NCBI GenBank assembly: GCA_026003935.1
Contig: BPIE01000001.1
Span: 558,001-622,000, forward strand
Source of the DNA: Tepidiforma sp.
GTDB lineage: Bacteria > Chloroflexota > Dehalococcoidia > Tepidiformales > Tepidiformaceae
Direction of reading: 5' to 3'
DNA length: 64,000 nt
In this document: positions 24,946 through 33,099 of the stretch, one piece after another
Position numbering within the stretch: position 1 is the stretch's first letter
Layout of the letters: each line of letters opens with the position of its first letter
Notes under the pieces: model-generated
What the model saw: the letters and a program-made list of their open reading frames with translations, nothing else
Told to the model about the DNA's origin: nothing
Database searches by the model: none
Program-made: the position numbers and the translations under genes

Positions 24946-25236
24946 GTGCGACCACGGAGACAGCCGCAGCGGACCTGCATCGCCTGCCGGACTGAGCAGG
25001 GGAAGCGGGAGCTGGTGCGCCTCGTCCGGACACCGGAGGGGCGTGTGGTGGTAGACCCGACGGGGAAGGCGAACGGGCGGGGGGCGTACCTGCACCCCTA
25101 TCGCGAGTGCTGGGAGAAAGCGCTGCGAGGGGGTACGATACAACGTGCACTGAAGACAGCCCCGGCCGTGGACGATATCGAAGCCCTGCGGGCCTTCGGG
25201 TTGGCGTTGCCGGCGAAGGGAGGCGATAGCGTATGA
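24946..25236 (+). CDS. ylxR: YlxR/RnpM-family RNA-binding protein
   Basis: The 96-residue basic protein has RTCIACRTEQGKRELVRLVR and NGRGAYLHP...CWEKA, the DUF448 core that binds RNA; in B. subtilis RnpM modulates RNase P. The annotated start is GTG 24946, which lacks a properly spaced ribosome binding site: GGGAG runs into it. AGGAG at 24921-24925 is 8 nt before an in-frame ATT at 24934, so initiation at ATT (adding four residues) is possible. Its stop overlaps the infB ATG (ATGA). Confidence 0.9.
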   Translation: MRPRRQPQRTCIACRTEQGKRELVRLVRTPEGRVVVDPTGKANGRGAYLHPYRECWEKALRGGTIQRALKTAPAVDDIEALRAFGLALPAKGGDSV

Positions 25237-27011
25237 CGGCAAAGAGTTCGACTCAATCGCGGGTGACGATTCCCGATGCTTTGACGGTGAAGGAGCTGGC
25301 GGACCTGCTGGGTGTGTCGGCGGTGGAGGTCATCAAGCGGCTGATGACCAACGGGGTGATGGCGAATCAGAACCAGACGATTGACTACGACACGGCGGCC
25401 ATTGTGGCCGTGGAGCTGGGGTTCGAGCCGGAGCCGGAGGCGGCTGCGCCGGCGGAGGCGGCAGCGCCGCTGGTGGAAGCTGAGGAGGAGCCGGACGACC
25501 CGGCGACGCTGCAGCCGCGGCCGCCGGTGGTGACTATCCTGGGGCACGTCGACCACGGGAAGACGAGCCTGCTCGATGCGATTCGAAAGACGCGGGTGGC
25601 GGCAGGCGAGGCGGGGGGCATCACGCAGCACATCGGTGCGTACCAGGTGGAGCGCGACGGGCGGCTCATCACGTTCATCGATACGCCGGGGCACGCTGCA
25701 TTTACGCAGATGCGGGCGCGCGGTGCGCAGGTGACCGACATTGCGGTGCTGGTGGTGGCTGCGGATGACGGCGTGATGCCGCAGACGGTGGAGGCCATCA
25801 ACCATGCGAAGGCGGCCGGTGTGCCGATCATCGTGGCGATCAACAAGATCGACCTGCCGGCGGCGAACCCGGACCGGGTGAAGCAGCAGCTGACGGAGCA
25901 CGGGATTGTGGTGGAGGAGTACGGCGGTGACACGGTGTGTGTTCCGGTCTCGGCGGCGACGGGGCAGGGCATCAGCGACTTGCTCGAGGCCATCAACCTG
26001 GTCGCGGAGATCAGCGAGCTGAAGGCGAATCCGAACCGGCCGGCGTCGGCGGTCGTGATCGAGGCGGAGATGGATTCGAGCCGGGGGCCGGTGGCGACGG
26101 TGCTCGTCCAGCGGGGGACGCTGCGGCAGGGGGATGCGGTGGTTGTCGGTGAGACGAGCGGGAAGGTCCGGGCGATGCTGGACGACCGGGGACGGCGCAT
26201 CAAGGAGGCTGGGCCTTCGACGCCGGTGGAGATTCTTGGGCTCGAAGACGTGCCCGAGGCTGGTGACCGGCTGCGGGTGGTCGCAGACGAGAAGGTGGCC
26301 CGGCAGGTCGTTGAGGAGCGGCGGCGGCGGCGCGAGGCGGAGGAGCAGACGCAGCACGCCCGGGTGAACCTCGACACGCTGTTCAACGAGATCAGCACCG
26401 GCAAGCTGAAGGAGCTGATCATCATCCTGAAGACGGATGTCCGGGGCAGCGCGGAGGCGATCAAGGGCGCGCTCGAGCGGCTGAGCACGCCGGAGGTGAA
26501 GCTGAAGATCATCCACGCTGCGACGGGCCCGGTGACGGACAGCGATGTGATGCTGGCCGAGGCCTCGAACGGCATCATCATTGGGTTCAACACGCGGGTG
26601 GAGCCTGGCGCGAAGAAGCGGGCGGAGGCGGCCGGCGTGGAGATCCGAACGTATAGCATCATCTACCAGGTGCTCGAAGACGTCGAAAAGGCGTTGAAGG
26701 GCATGCTCGAACCGGTGTACCAGACGGTGGTGGATGGCCACGCGGAAGTCCGGGCGACGTTCAAGTCGAGCCGCGTGGGGCAGATTGCGGGGTGCTACGT
26801 GACCGATGGGACGGCGCGGCGCGGTTCGCTGGTGCGGGTGCTGCGGGGCAAGGAGGAGGTGTGGAAGGGCCGCTGCGAGGGGCTGAAGCGGTTCCAGGAT
26901 GACGTGCGCGAGGTGCAGACCGGCTATGAGTGCGGCATCGTGGTCTCGGGATTCGACAAGTTCCAAGTGGGCGACATCATCGAGTTCTACCACGAAGAGC
27001 GGGTGAGCTGA
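25233..27011 (+). CDS. infB: Translation initiation factor IF-2, short form
   Basis: The 592-residue GTPase brings initiator tRNA to the small subunit. One IF2_N module (about 14-65), a short acidic linker, then the G domain with [18 protein letters not shown] and NKID, followed by beta-barrel domains and the C-terminal fMet-tRNA-binding domain ([12 protein letters not shown]...GYECGIV). The long N-terminal extension of enterobacterial IF-2 is absent. ATG 25233 overlaps the ylxR stop. Fourth position of the conserved nusA-ylxR-infB-rbfA-truB order. Confidence 0.97.
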   Translation: MTAKSSTQSRVTIPDALTVKELADLLGVSAVEVIKRLMTNGVMANQNQTIDYDTAAIVAVELGFEPEPEAAAPAEAAAPLVEAEEEPDDPATLQPRPPVVTILGHVDHGKTSLLDAIRKTRVAAGEAGGITQHIGAYQVERDGRLITFIDTPGHAAFTQMRARGAQVTDIAVLVVAADDGVMPQTVEAINHAKAAGVPIIVAINKIDLPAANPDRVKQQLTEHGIVVEEYGGDTVCVPVSAATGQGISDLLEAINLVAEISELKANPNRPASAVVIEAEMDSSRGPVATVLVQRGTLRQGDAVVVGETSGKVRAMLDDRGRRIKEAGPSTPVEILGLEDVPEAGDRLRVVADEKVARQVVEERRRRREAEEQTQHARVNLDTLFNEISTGKLKELIIILKTDVRGSAEAIKGALERLSTPEVKLKIIHAATGPVTDSDVMLAEASNGIIIGFNTRVEPGAKKRAEAAGVEIRTYSIIYQVLEDVEKALKGMLEPVYQTVVDGHAEVRATFKSSRVGQIAGCYVTDGTARRGSLVRVLRGKEEVWKGRCEGLKRFQDDVREVQTGYECGIVVSGFDKFQVGDIIEFYHEERVS

Positions 27012-27027
27012 CGGCCGGGAGGCTGGC

Positions 27028-27399
27028 ATGACGATGCGCACGACGCGCGTGGGCGAGCTGCTCCGGGCGGAGATTTCGGAGCTGCTGCTTCGTGAGGTCA
27101 AGGACCCGCGCGTGGGCCGGGGGATGGTCACGATCACGGAGGTGCAGGTTTCGCCGGACCTCCGGCGGGCGGTGGTGTACGTTTCGCACCTTGGGACGGA
27201 GGCGGAGCGGAGCGAGGCGCTGGAGGGGCTCCAGCATTCGGCGCCGTTTTTGCACCGGGAGCTGGTGCACCGGCTTTCGCTGCGAAACGTTCCGGAGCTG
27301 GTGTTTCGGTTCGATCCGTCGATCGAACGGGGGGCGCGGCTGGCGGAATTGATCCAGCAGGTGAGCGCGGAGCGTCGTGGCGAGGAAGCGAGCGAGTAG
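27028..27399 (+). CDS. rbfA: Ribosome-binding factor A
   Basis: The 123-residue KH-like protein matures the 16S 5' end. RTTRVGELLRAEISELLLREVKDPR at the start spans the first helices (key residues R, E, DPR) and VTITEVQVSPDLRRAVVYVS forms the central sheet. RFDPSIERGARL near the C-terminus fits the consensus. ATG 27028 follows the infB stop by 16 nt with GGGAGG upstream. The last 23 nt overlap truB. Confidence 0.95.
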   Translation: MTMRTTRVGELLRAEISELLLREVKDPRVGRGMVTITEVQVSPDLRRAVVYVSHLGTEAERSEALEGLQHSAPFLHRELVHRLSLRNVPELVFRFDPSIERGARLAELIQQVSAERRGEEASE

Positions 27400-28285
27400 C
27401 GGGCTTGACGGCATCCTGCTGGTCGACAAGCCGGCGGGATGGACGAGTCACGACGTGGTCGCGAAGGTGCGGCGGCTGAGCGGGCAGCCGCGGGCGGGGC
27501 ATACCGGGACGCTGGACCCGTTCGCGACGGGGCTGCTGGTGGTGTGCCTGGGGCGGGCGACGCGGCTGGCGGAGTACCTGACGGCGCACGAGAAGGCCTA
27601 CGAGGCGGAGGCGGTGCTGGGGGTAGAGACCGACACGGACGATAGCGACGGGCGGGTCACGCGGCGGGATGCAGTGCCGACCCTGGACCGGGCGCGGCTG
27701 AGCGAGCTGGAGCAGCAGTTCACCGGGCGGATTCGGCAGGTGCCGCCGGCGTACAGCGCGCTGAGCATCGGCGGGGAGCGCGCCTATGCCCTGGCGCGGC
27801 GAGGGGAGGCGGTCGCGCTGGCAGCGCGGGCGGTGGAGGTGCTGGCGCTCAGCCTGGAGCTCGTGGGGGCGGACCGGCTGCGGATGCACGTGCAGTGCGG
27901 GCCCGGGACGTATATCCGAAGCCTTGCGCGGGACATCGGGCGGGAGCTGGGCTGCGGCGCGCACCTCGTTTCGCTGAGGCGTCTACGGTCGGGGTGCTTC
28001 GATGTCGCGGCTGCGTGGCCGATGGTGAAGCTGGAGGAACTGGCGGGCGCGGGACGGCTGGCGGAGGCGCTGCTGCCCGCGGATGAGGGGCTGCAAGAGT
28101 GGGATGCGGCCATCCTCGGCGAGCGCGGGATGGCGGCCTTCGGCCGGGGAAACCGATACCGGGCACGCAGCTGCACGCGTGCGGCTGAGCTTGCGCGGGT
28201 ATATGGAGCGGATGGCTCGTTCCTCGGTGTGGGGACGGTGGACACGACGGGAACGGTGCAGCCGGTCAAGGTGCTGGCGGGCTGA
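27377..28285 (+). CDS. truB: tRNA pseudouridine-55 synthase
   Basis: The 302-residue enzyme makes pseudouridine 55 in the T loop of tRNA. GILLVDKPAGWTSHDVV near residue 11 and the catalytic-aspartate motif GHTGTLDPFATGLL near 40 are clear, with PAYSA and the arginine segment GTYIRSLARDIG further on. A PUA-like C-terminal domain follows. The start GTG 27377 lies inside rbfA, overlapping by 23 nt; the protein begins MARKRAS. Last gene of the operon. Confidence 0.96.
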   Translation: MARKRASSGLDGILLVDKPAGWTSHDVVAKVRRLSGQPRAGHTGTLDPFATGLLVVCLGRATRLAEYLTAHEKAYEAEAVLGVETDTDDSDGRVTRRDAVPTLDRARLSELEQQFTGRIRQVPPAYSALSIGGERAYALARRGEAVALAARAVEVLALSLELVGADRLRMHVQCGPGTYIRSLARDIGRELGCGAHLVSLRRLRSGCFDVAAAWPMVKLEELAGAGRLAEALLPADEGLQEWDAAILGERGMAAFGRGNRYRARSCTRAAELARVYGADGSFLGVGTVDTTGTVQPVKVLAG

Positions 28286-28330
28286 CCCTGCGAGATTCGG
28301 CATTATGTGGTGTTTAGGTTCATTTTGGTG

Positions 28331-28359
28331 TTGACAGGGATGGAGTGCGGGGGGAACAT
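28331..28359 (+). promoter_or_regulatory. Candidate promoter of the DUF5679 gene
   Basis: A perfect TTGACA at 28331-28336 with AT-rich sequence upstream; 17 nt later GAACAT (3 of 6 matches). The interval 28286-28446 holds no other feature I can support. Confidence 0.45.
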
Positions 28360-28446
28360 GCTGGGTGGCCGGCTGGTCTGCGCAATTGCGTAGGCACTCT
28401 TACATTTTTGCCGGCGCCGTCGGATGACGGTGAGAAGGAGGGATCC

Positions 28447-28587
28447 TTGGAGGCGTATTGCCTGAAGTGCCGGGAACGGCGGGAAATGAAGGACGCGAAG
28501 GCCATCACGATGAAGAACGGGAAGCCGGCGACTGAGGGGACCTGCCCGGTCTGCGGCACGAAGATGTTCAAGATCGGGAAGGCCTAG
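28447..28587 (+). CDS. DUF5679-family small zinc-ribbon protein
   Basis: A 46-residue protein, MEAYCLKCRERREMKD...TMKNGKPATEGTCPVCGTKMFKIGKA in outline, with CxxC pairs CLKC and CPVC. This is the DUF5679 pattern found widely in Chloroflexota and Actinobacteria; function unknown. The start is TTG 28447, 5 nt after AAGGAGG. The open frame to 28345 has no ribosome binding site and is not conserved in my recollection of the family. It is followed by a strong inverted repeat. Confidence 0.85.
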   Translation: MEAYCLKCRERREMKDAKAITMKNGKPATEGTCPVCGTKMFKIGKA

Positions 28588-28621
28588 CGACAGGCCTGAC
28601 AGGAGAGACCGAACGCGCGCA

Positions 28622-28656
28622 GCAGAGGCCCGCCGGGTTTGCCGGCGGGCCTCTGC
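28622..28656. terminator. Hairpin between convergent genes (bidirectional terminator candidate)
   Basis: A perfect 15-bp stem (GCAGAGGCCCGCCGG and its complement) around the loop GTTTG. No T tract follows on either side. It lies between DUF5679 and the convergent phosphatase gene. Confidence 0.6.
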
Positions 28657-28673
28657 GTGGGGGCCGGTACTTT

Positions 28674-29444
28674 TCAGGGGAGGTCGGCAGCGAGGATGCG
28701 GATGACCTCGTCGTGGAGGCGGCCGTTGGTGGCGACGGCGGAGTCGCCGAGGGCGGGGTTGCCATCCCAGCGGGTGAAGCCGCCGCCAGCCTCGCGGACG
28801 ATGGGCTGGAGGGCGGCGGCGTCCCAGGTGCTCATGTCGGGGTCGAGCATGATTTCCGCGCGGCCGGTGGCGACGAGGAGGTAGCCGTAGCAGTCGCCCC
28901 AGGCGCGTGCGAGGCCGCAGCGTTCGATGAGGGTTCGGTAGCCGATGGGCCGGCGGGCGGCAGTGCGTGCGTAGGAGGTCATGGTGAGGGTAGCGTCTTC
29001 GAGGCGGTCGACCTCAGAGACGCGGCAGGGCTGGCCGTTGAGGCGGGCGCCGCGCCCGAGCGCTGCTGCGATGGTTTCGCCGACGGCGTGGCAGGCGATG
29101 ACACCGAGGACGGGTTCGCCATCCTGCTCGAGTGCGATGAGTGAGCCAAAGAGCGGGACGCGGTGGATGAAGGACTTGGTGCCGTCGATGGGGTCGATGA
29201 CCCAGCGGCGGCGGCCGTCGCCGGGGGTTTCACCGAACTCTTCGCCGAGGACCCCGAAGCCGGGGGTTTCGCGTGCGAAGAATTCGCGCATGGCGAGCTC
29301 GGCGCGGCGGTCGGCTTCGGTGACCGGGGTTCGGTCGGCCTTGCGTTCGACGGCGAAGGGGCCCGCGTAGATGGGCATGATGATGTCGCGGGCGATGTCG
29401 GCCGCGCGGAGGGCGATAGCGAGGAGGTCGTCGAGCTCGGCCAT
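28674..29444 (-). CDS. hisN: Inositol-monophosphatase-family phosphatase, histidinol-phosphatase type
   Basis: The 256-residue Mg-dependent phosphatase has GEEFGE near 70 and WVIDPIDGTKSF near 90 (metal-binding aspartates), then WGDCYGYLLVATGRAEIMLD and MSTWDAAAL near the C-terminus. These last two segments are typical of HisN-type histidinol-phosphate phosphatases, more so than of myo-inositol or fructose-1,6 enzymes, but no other histidine gene is adjacent. ATG 29444 overlaps the stop of the aldo/keto reductase (ATGA). The much longer open frame to 30182 is a shadow of that gene. Confidence 0.88.
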   Translation of the reverse strand: MAELDDLLAIALRAADIARDIIMPIYAGPFAVERKADRTPVTEADRRAELAMREFFARETPGFGVLGEEFGETPGDGRRRWVIDPIDGTKSFIHRVPLFGSLIALEQDGEPVLGVIACHAVGETIAAALGRGARLNGQPCRVSEVDRLEDATLTMTSYARTAARRPIGYRTLIERCGLARAWGDCYGYLLVATGRAEIMLDPDMSTWDAAALQPIVREAGGGFTRWDGNPALGDSAVATNGRLHDEVIRILAADLP

Positions 29445-30442
29445 CAGCGGGGGTGGTCGCCGCGGCGGTATTCGGCGGTGAGGTCGTCGAGGCGCTGTTT
29501 GAGCTCGGGCGGGAGCGCGGTCTCGGCGGCGGCGAAGGCGTCGGTGAGCTGTTCGGGCCGGCTTGCGCCGATGATTGGGGCGGTAATGACGGGGTTGGCC
29601 ATGACCCAGGCGATGGCGAGGGAGGCGAGGGTCATGCCGGCCTCGGCAGCGATGGGGCGGAGGGCATCGACGGTTTGGAACATCTGCTCGTGCCAGTAGC
29701 GGTCCTGGTAGATGCGGGCAGCGGTGCCGAGGGTGAAGCGGGAGCCTTCTTCGGGGCCGGAGGCCGGGTGGTGCTTGCCGGTGAGGAGGCCGCCGGCGAG
29801 GGGGTTGTAGGGGATGACGCCGATGCCTTCTTCGGCGCAGAGGGGGAGGAGCTCGCGTTCGATTTCCCGGAAGAGGAGGTTGTAGCGAGGCTGGACGGAA
29901 TCGAAGCGGGCGAGGCGGAGGACTTCGCTGCGGCCGATGGCCCGGGCGACCTGGTAGGCGAGGAAGTTCGAACAGCCGATGTAGCGGACCTTGCCGGCGC
30001 GAACGAGGTCGTCGAGGGCGCGAAGGGTTTCGTCGATGGGCGTGTTTGGGTCGGGACCGTGGAGCTGATAGAGGTCGATGTAGTCGGTGCCGAGGCGGCG
30101 GAGGGAGGCATCGACGGCGTCGAGGATATGCTTGCGGGAGTTGCCCGCGTCCCACGGCGAGGGGCCCATGCGGCCGAAGCACTTGGTCGCGAGGATGATG
30201 CGGCTGCGGTTACCGGTGCGCGCGAGCCAGCGGCCGATGATCTCTTCGGTCCGACCCTGGGTGCCGGGGGGTGCGCCGATGGGGTAAACGTCGGCGGTGT
30301 CGAGGAAGGTGATACCGCCTTCGAACGCGCGGTCGAGGATTGCGAAGGAGGTGGCTTCGTCGCACTGGAAGCCGAAGGTCATGGTACCGAGGCAGAGGCG
30401 GGAGACGGGGAGGCCGGTTCGGCCGAGGCGGGTGTATTGCAT
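29444..30442 (-). CDS. Aldo/keto reductase
   Basis: The 332-residue NADPH-dependent oxidoreductase has the tetrad in order: D and Y in FLDTADVYPIG, K in ILATKCFG and H in LYQLHGPD. The NADP-binding C-terminus shows IIGASRPEQL. It resembles the AKR12/13-like group of YajO/Tas type, acting on unidentified carbonyls. ATG 30442 lies 6 nt after CACAAT (4 of 6 matches to TATAAT) and lacks a Shine-Dalgarno sequence, so the mRNA may be leaderless. Confidence 0.92.
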   Translation of the reverse strand: MQYTRLGRTGLPVSRLCLGTMTFGFQCDEATSFAILDRAFEGGITFLDTADVYPIGAPPGTQGRTEEIIGRWLARTGNRSRIILATKCFGRMGPSPWDAGNSRKHILDAVDASLRRLGTDYIDLYQLHGPDPNTPIDETLRALDDLVRAGKVRYIGCSNFLAYQVARAIGRSEVLRLARFDSVQPRYNLLFREIERELLPLCAEEGIGVIPYNPLAGGLLTGKHHPASGPEEGSRFTLGTAARIYQDRYWHEQMFQTVDALRPIAAEAGMTLASLAIAWVMANPVITAPIIGASRPEQLTDAFAAAETALPPELKQRLDDLTAEYRRGDHPR

Positions 30443-30493
30443 GGGGCGATTGTGCCGGAGGACGGGACGACTGTCGCGCTGCGGCGAAGGGAC

Positions 30494-30874
30494 CTATTGG
30501 CGGAAGCGGTCGATGATTTCCTCTGCGGCGCGGATTGCGGCTTCGGTTTCGTCGATGGGTTCGTCGGCGCCGGGGGGCGGGTCGGGGGGCGAGACCGGTT
30601 CGAGGTAGGTGCAGTAGCGGCACGCGCTGGACGACCCGACGAGGGCGAGGGCGAAGTGGCTGAACGTGCGGCCGCAGTTGGCGGTGCGGGCCCGGCGGAC
30701 GCGGGCTTTGCGAGGGGCGGTGCGGGCCTGTTTCGGCGCTTTCGGCTTTGGGATGCCGCCTGCGATGCCGCCGCCGAGGCCCCTCCGGGCGTCACGCTGG
30801 GCGAGGTAGGCGTTCAACAGGTAGAGGAGGAACGGCAGCCCGAGGATGAGGAAGAAGAGCACCGACTGCAGCAT
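30494..30874 (-). CDS. Membrane-anchored protein with cysteine pair, unknown
   Basis: The 126-residue protein starts with one hydrophobic helix (SVLFFLILGLPFLLYLLNAYL), then a basic Gly/Pro/Arg-rich linker (GGGIPKPKAPKQ...RKARVRRAR), then a segment with ANCGRTFSHF and ACRYCTYLEP whose three cysteines could bind a metal, and an acidic C-terminal helix. Not recognised. The start ATG 30874 is 6 nt after a TACACT box. Confidence 0.65.
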   Translation of the reverse strand: MLQSVLFFLILGLPFLLYLLNAYLAQRDARRGLGGGIAGGIPKPKAPKQARTAPRKARVRRARTANCGRTFSHFALALVGSSSACRYCTYLEPVSPPDPPPGADEPIDETEAAIRAAEEIIDRFRQ

Positions 30875-30880
30875 GGCAGT

Positions 30881-30886
30881 AGTGTA
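30881..30886 (-). promoter_or_regulatory. -10 box of the membrane-anchored protein gene, leaderless spacing
   Basis: TACACT ending 6 nt before ATG 30874. Confidence 0.45.
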
Positions 30887-30910
30887 GCGAATTTCGGATG
30901 CGCTATGAGG

Positions 30911-32257
30911 TCAGGCGGGCGGGATGCAGCCTTCCTCGCGGAGTTCGATTAGGGCGGCCTGCCATGCGTCGAGGGTGGCGGCGATGTCGTCGTCGGTGTG
31001 GGCGGAGCTGAGCATGCCGCCGGTCCCGAAGAGCTGGACGCCGCGGTTGAGCAGTGCGAGCTGGAGGAGGCGGGCGAGTTCGGGGGGCATCGGGGTTTCG
31101 AGGAGGGTGTGAGCAAGGTCGCGGCCGTCGGAGTCACGCGGGCCGGGCGGGGCATCGCCGACGAGGTGGACGCGGAAGGCGGAGGACTGGCCGTAGACGA
31201 TGCCGGGGATGGCGAGGTCGGTGAGGATGCGATTCATGCCCTCGCGGAGGGCGGCGGCGAGGGCAGCGGCGCGCTGCTGATGGGTTCCGTCGGCGATTTC
31301 GCGGAGGCAGGCGACACCTGCTGCGGCGGAGAGGGGGTTGGCGTTGAAGGTGCCGGGGTGGCCGACCTTTTCGGTGCGGGGGCCGCCGCCGGGGAACTGG
31401 AGGTATTCGAGGATGTCGCGGCGGCCCGCGACGGCACCGCCGGGGAAGCCGCCGGCGAGCACCTTGGCAAGGGTGACGAGATCGGGGCGGACGCCTTCGA
31501 GCTCGTGAACGCCGCCGGGCGCCCAGCGGAAGCCGGTGACGACCTCGTCCATGATGAAGACGGCGCCGTGCCGGGCAGAGATATCGCGGAGACCCTGGAG
31601 GAACCCGCGAGGGAGAGGGAGCTGCCCGCTGGATGCGCCTGCGGCTTCGACGATGACGGCGCCGATGTCGGTTCGCTCGGCGAAGGCGGCTTCGACGGCT
31701 TCGAGGTTGGGCGGGAGGACGAGGACGGAGTCGAGGGTAGCGGCGGGGATGCCGGGGGGCACGCGGCCGGCGTAACTGGAGGCGGGGACGACGTAATCGT
31801 GCCAGCCGTGGAAGTGCCGTTCGAATTTGATGACCGCGGGGCGGCCTGTTGCGGCGCGGGCGAGACGGAGGGCCATCAGGGTGGCTTCGGTGCCGGAGGA
31901 GGTGAAGCGGACGACTTCGGCGGCGGGCACGAGGCGGACGACTTCTTCGGCCCATGCGATTTCGTGCTCGTGGCTGGCGCCGTAGTGGGTGCCGCGGGTG
32001 AGCTGAGCAGCGGCAGCAGCAGTGACCGCGGGGTGGTGATGGCCGAGGAGGAGGGCGCCGTGGCCGACGACGTAGTCGATGTAGCGATGGCCATCGACGT
32101 CCCACTTGTAGGGACCTTCGGCACGCTCGGCGTAGATGGGGAAGGGGCGGAGGTAGCGGCTGTCGTGGGTGACGCCGCTGGGGAGGACAGCGGCGGCGCG
32201 CTGGTACAGGGCGCGCGAGCCGGGATGCAGTTCGACGTAGCGGGCTTCGATGGACAT
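30911..32257 (-). CDS. Class III aminotransferase, glutamate-1-semialdehyde-aminomutase-like
   Basis: The 448-residue PLP enzyme has VRFTSSGTEATLMALRLAR near 115, HFHGWHDY near 150, the aspartate IMDEVVTGFRW near 245 and the PLP-lysine segment TLAKVLAGGFPGGAVAG near 270. The arrangement is that of HemL-like enzymes, but the environment (no heme genes) and the altered lysine loop leave open another amino-group transfer or mutase. ATG 32257 has no Shine-Dalgarno sequence and lies 7 nt after TATCAT. The long open frame past the start is antisense to the methyltransferase. Confidence 0.88.
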   Translation of the reverse strand: MSIEARYVELHPGSRALYQRAAAVLPSGVTHDSRYLRPFPIYAERAEGPYKWDVDGHRYIDYVVGHGALLLGHHHPAVTAAAAAQLTRGTHYGASHEHEIAWAEEVVRLVPAAEVVRFTSSGTEATLMALRLARAATGRPAVIKFERHFHGWHDYVVPASSYAGRVPPGIPAATLDSVLVLPPNLEAVEAAFAERTDIGAVIVEAAGASSGQLPLPRGFLQGLRDISARHGAVFIMDEVVTGFRWAPGGVHELEGVRPDLVTLAKVLAGGFPGGAVAGRRDILEYLQFPGGGPRTEKVGHPGTFNANPLSAAAGVACLREIADGTHQQRAAALAAALREGMNRILTDLAIPGIVYGQSSAFRVHLVGDAPPGPRDSDGRDLAHTLLETPMPPELARLLQLALLNRGVQLFGTGGMLSSAHTDDDIAATLDAWQAALIELREEGCIPPA

Positions 32258-32264
32258 CGGGGGG

Positions 32265-32270
32265 ATGATA
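32265..32270 (-). promoter_or_regulatory. -10 box of the aminotransferase gene, leaderless spacing
   Basis: TATCAT ending 7 nt before ATG 32257. A TAGATT at 32299-32304 on the other strand lies 11 nt before the divergent methyltransferase ATG. Confidence 0.55.
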
Positions 32271-32315
32271 GCGCCTTTTCCCGTGGTGGCCGGGGGCGTA
32301 GATTGGCTGTGCGGC

Positions 32316-32990
32316 ATGGCGGACCAGTCGATTTTGCAGCCTGGGAATTTGCTGATGGTGCAGGAGCGCGAGCGGTATCTCGCGGGCCTGTTCCGGCGGG
32401 TGGGGTGGGAGTCGCTGGCGGAGCTGCGTGCGTTCGAGGCGGGCTGCTCGACGGGGTACAACCTGCGGCTGCTCGTGCAGTGGGGCGCCAAGCCGGGGAA
32501 CCTCGCGGGGCAGGACATCGACGCGGGAGCGGTGGCGTATTGCCGGGCGCGTGCGAGCGATATCCGGGTGCATGAGGGGAGCGCGGAGCGAATCCCCGAG
32601 CCGGACCGGGCGTTCGACCTTTCGCTGGCGTTCACGCTGTTCAGTTCAGTCCCGGACGAGGATGTGGCGCAGCGGATTGCGGGGGAGCTGGTGCGCATCA
32701 CGCGGCCGGGAGGGCTGATTCTCGTGTATGACATGCGGCGGCGGAACCCGGCGAATCCGAACGTCCACCCGGTGCTGGAGGACGATATCCGGCGGTGGTT
32801 TCCCCGCTGCCCGATGCGCGTGAAGACGCTGACGCTGGCGCCGCCGATTGCGCGGCGCATCGGGCGGTTTGCGCCGTGGCTGTACGGGCCGCTGGCAGCG
32901 GTGCCGCTGCTGCGGACGCATGCGCTGTACGTGCTGCGGCGGCCGGGGCAGGTCGACGTGTTCCGAGGGCGGACGGGCACGAAATCGTAA
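32316..32990 (+). CDS. SAM-dependent class I methyltransferase
   Basis: The 224-residue protein shows motif I as FEAGCSTGYNLRLL near 38, the acidic residue in GQDIDAGAVAYCRAR, and VHEGSAERIPEPDRAFDLS followed by RITRPGGLILVYDMR. The C-terminal helices PIARRIGRFAPWLY may bind the substrate or membrane. The target is unknown; it is divergent from the aminotransferase. ATG 32316 is preferred over the open frame to 32250, which crosses both promoters. Confidence 0.85.
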   Translation: MADQSILQPGNLLMVQERERYLAGLFRRVGWESLAELRAFEAGCSTGYNLRLLVQWGAKPGNLAGQDIDAGAVAYCRARASDIRVHEGSAERIPEPDRAFDLSLAFTLFSSVPDEDVAQRIAGELVRITRPGGLILVYDMRRRNPANPNVHPVLEDDIRRWFPRCPMRVKTLTLAPPIARRIGRFAPWLYGPLAAVPLLRTHALYVLRRPGQVDVFRGRTGTKS

Positions 32991-33099
32991 ACGTTTGTTC
33001 GTAGACAGGGCGTGAGCGGTTGGGGCAGAGTGGAGGGGCGGCTGACTGCGCGCGCGGCGAGACCGTTCGATAATCGCTATGGTAGTCTAGGAGGAAGCT

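Noticed and set aside
24894-24995. A short ORF starting at the TGATG after nusA
   Set aside because: Thirty-three codons with no recognisable motif, overlapping ylxR in another frame; no ribosome binding site.
22795-25242. An 815-codon minus frame opposite nusA
   Set aside because: Arg/Leu/Pro-rich shadow without domains; nusA and ylxR on plus are unambiguous.
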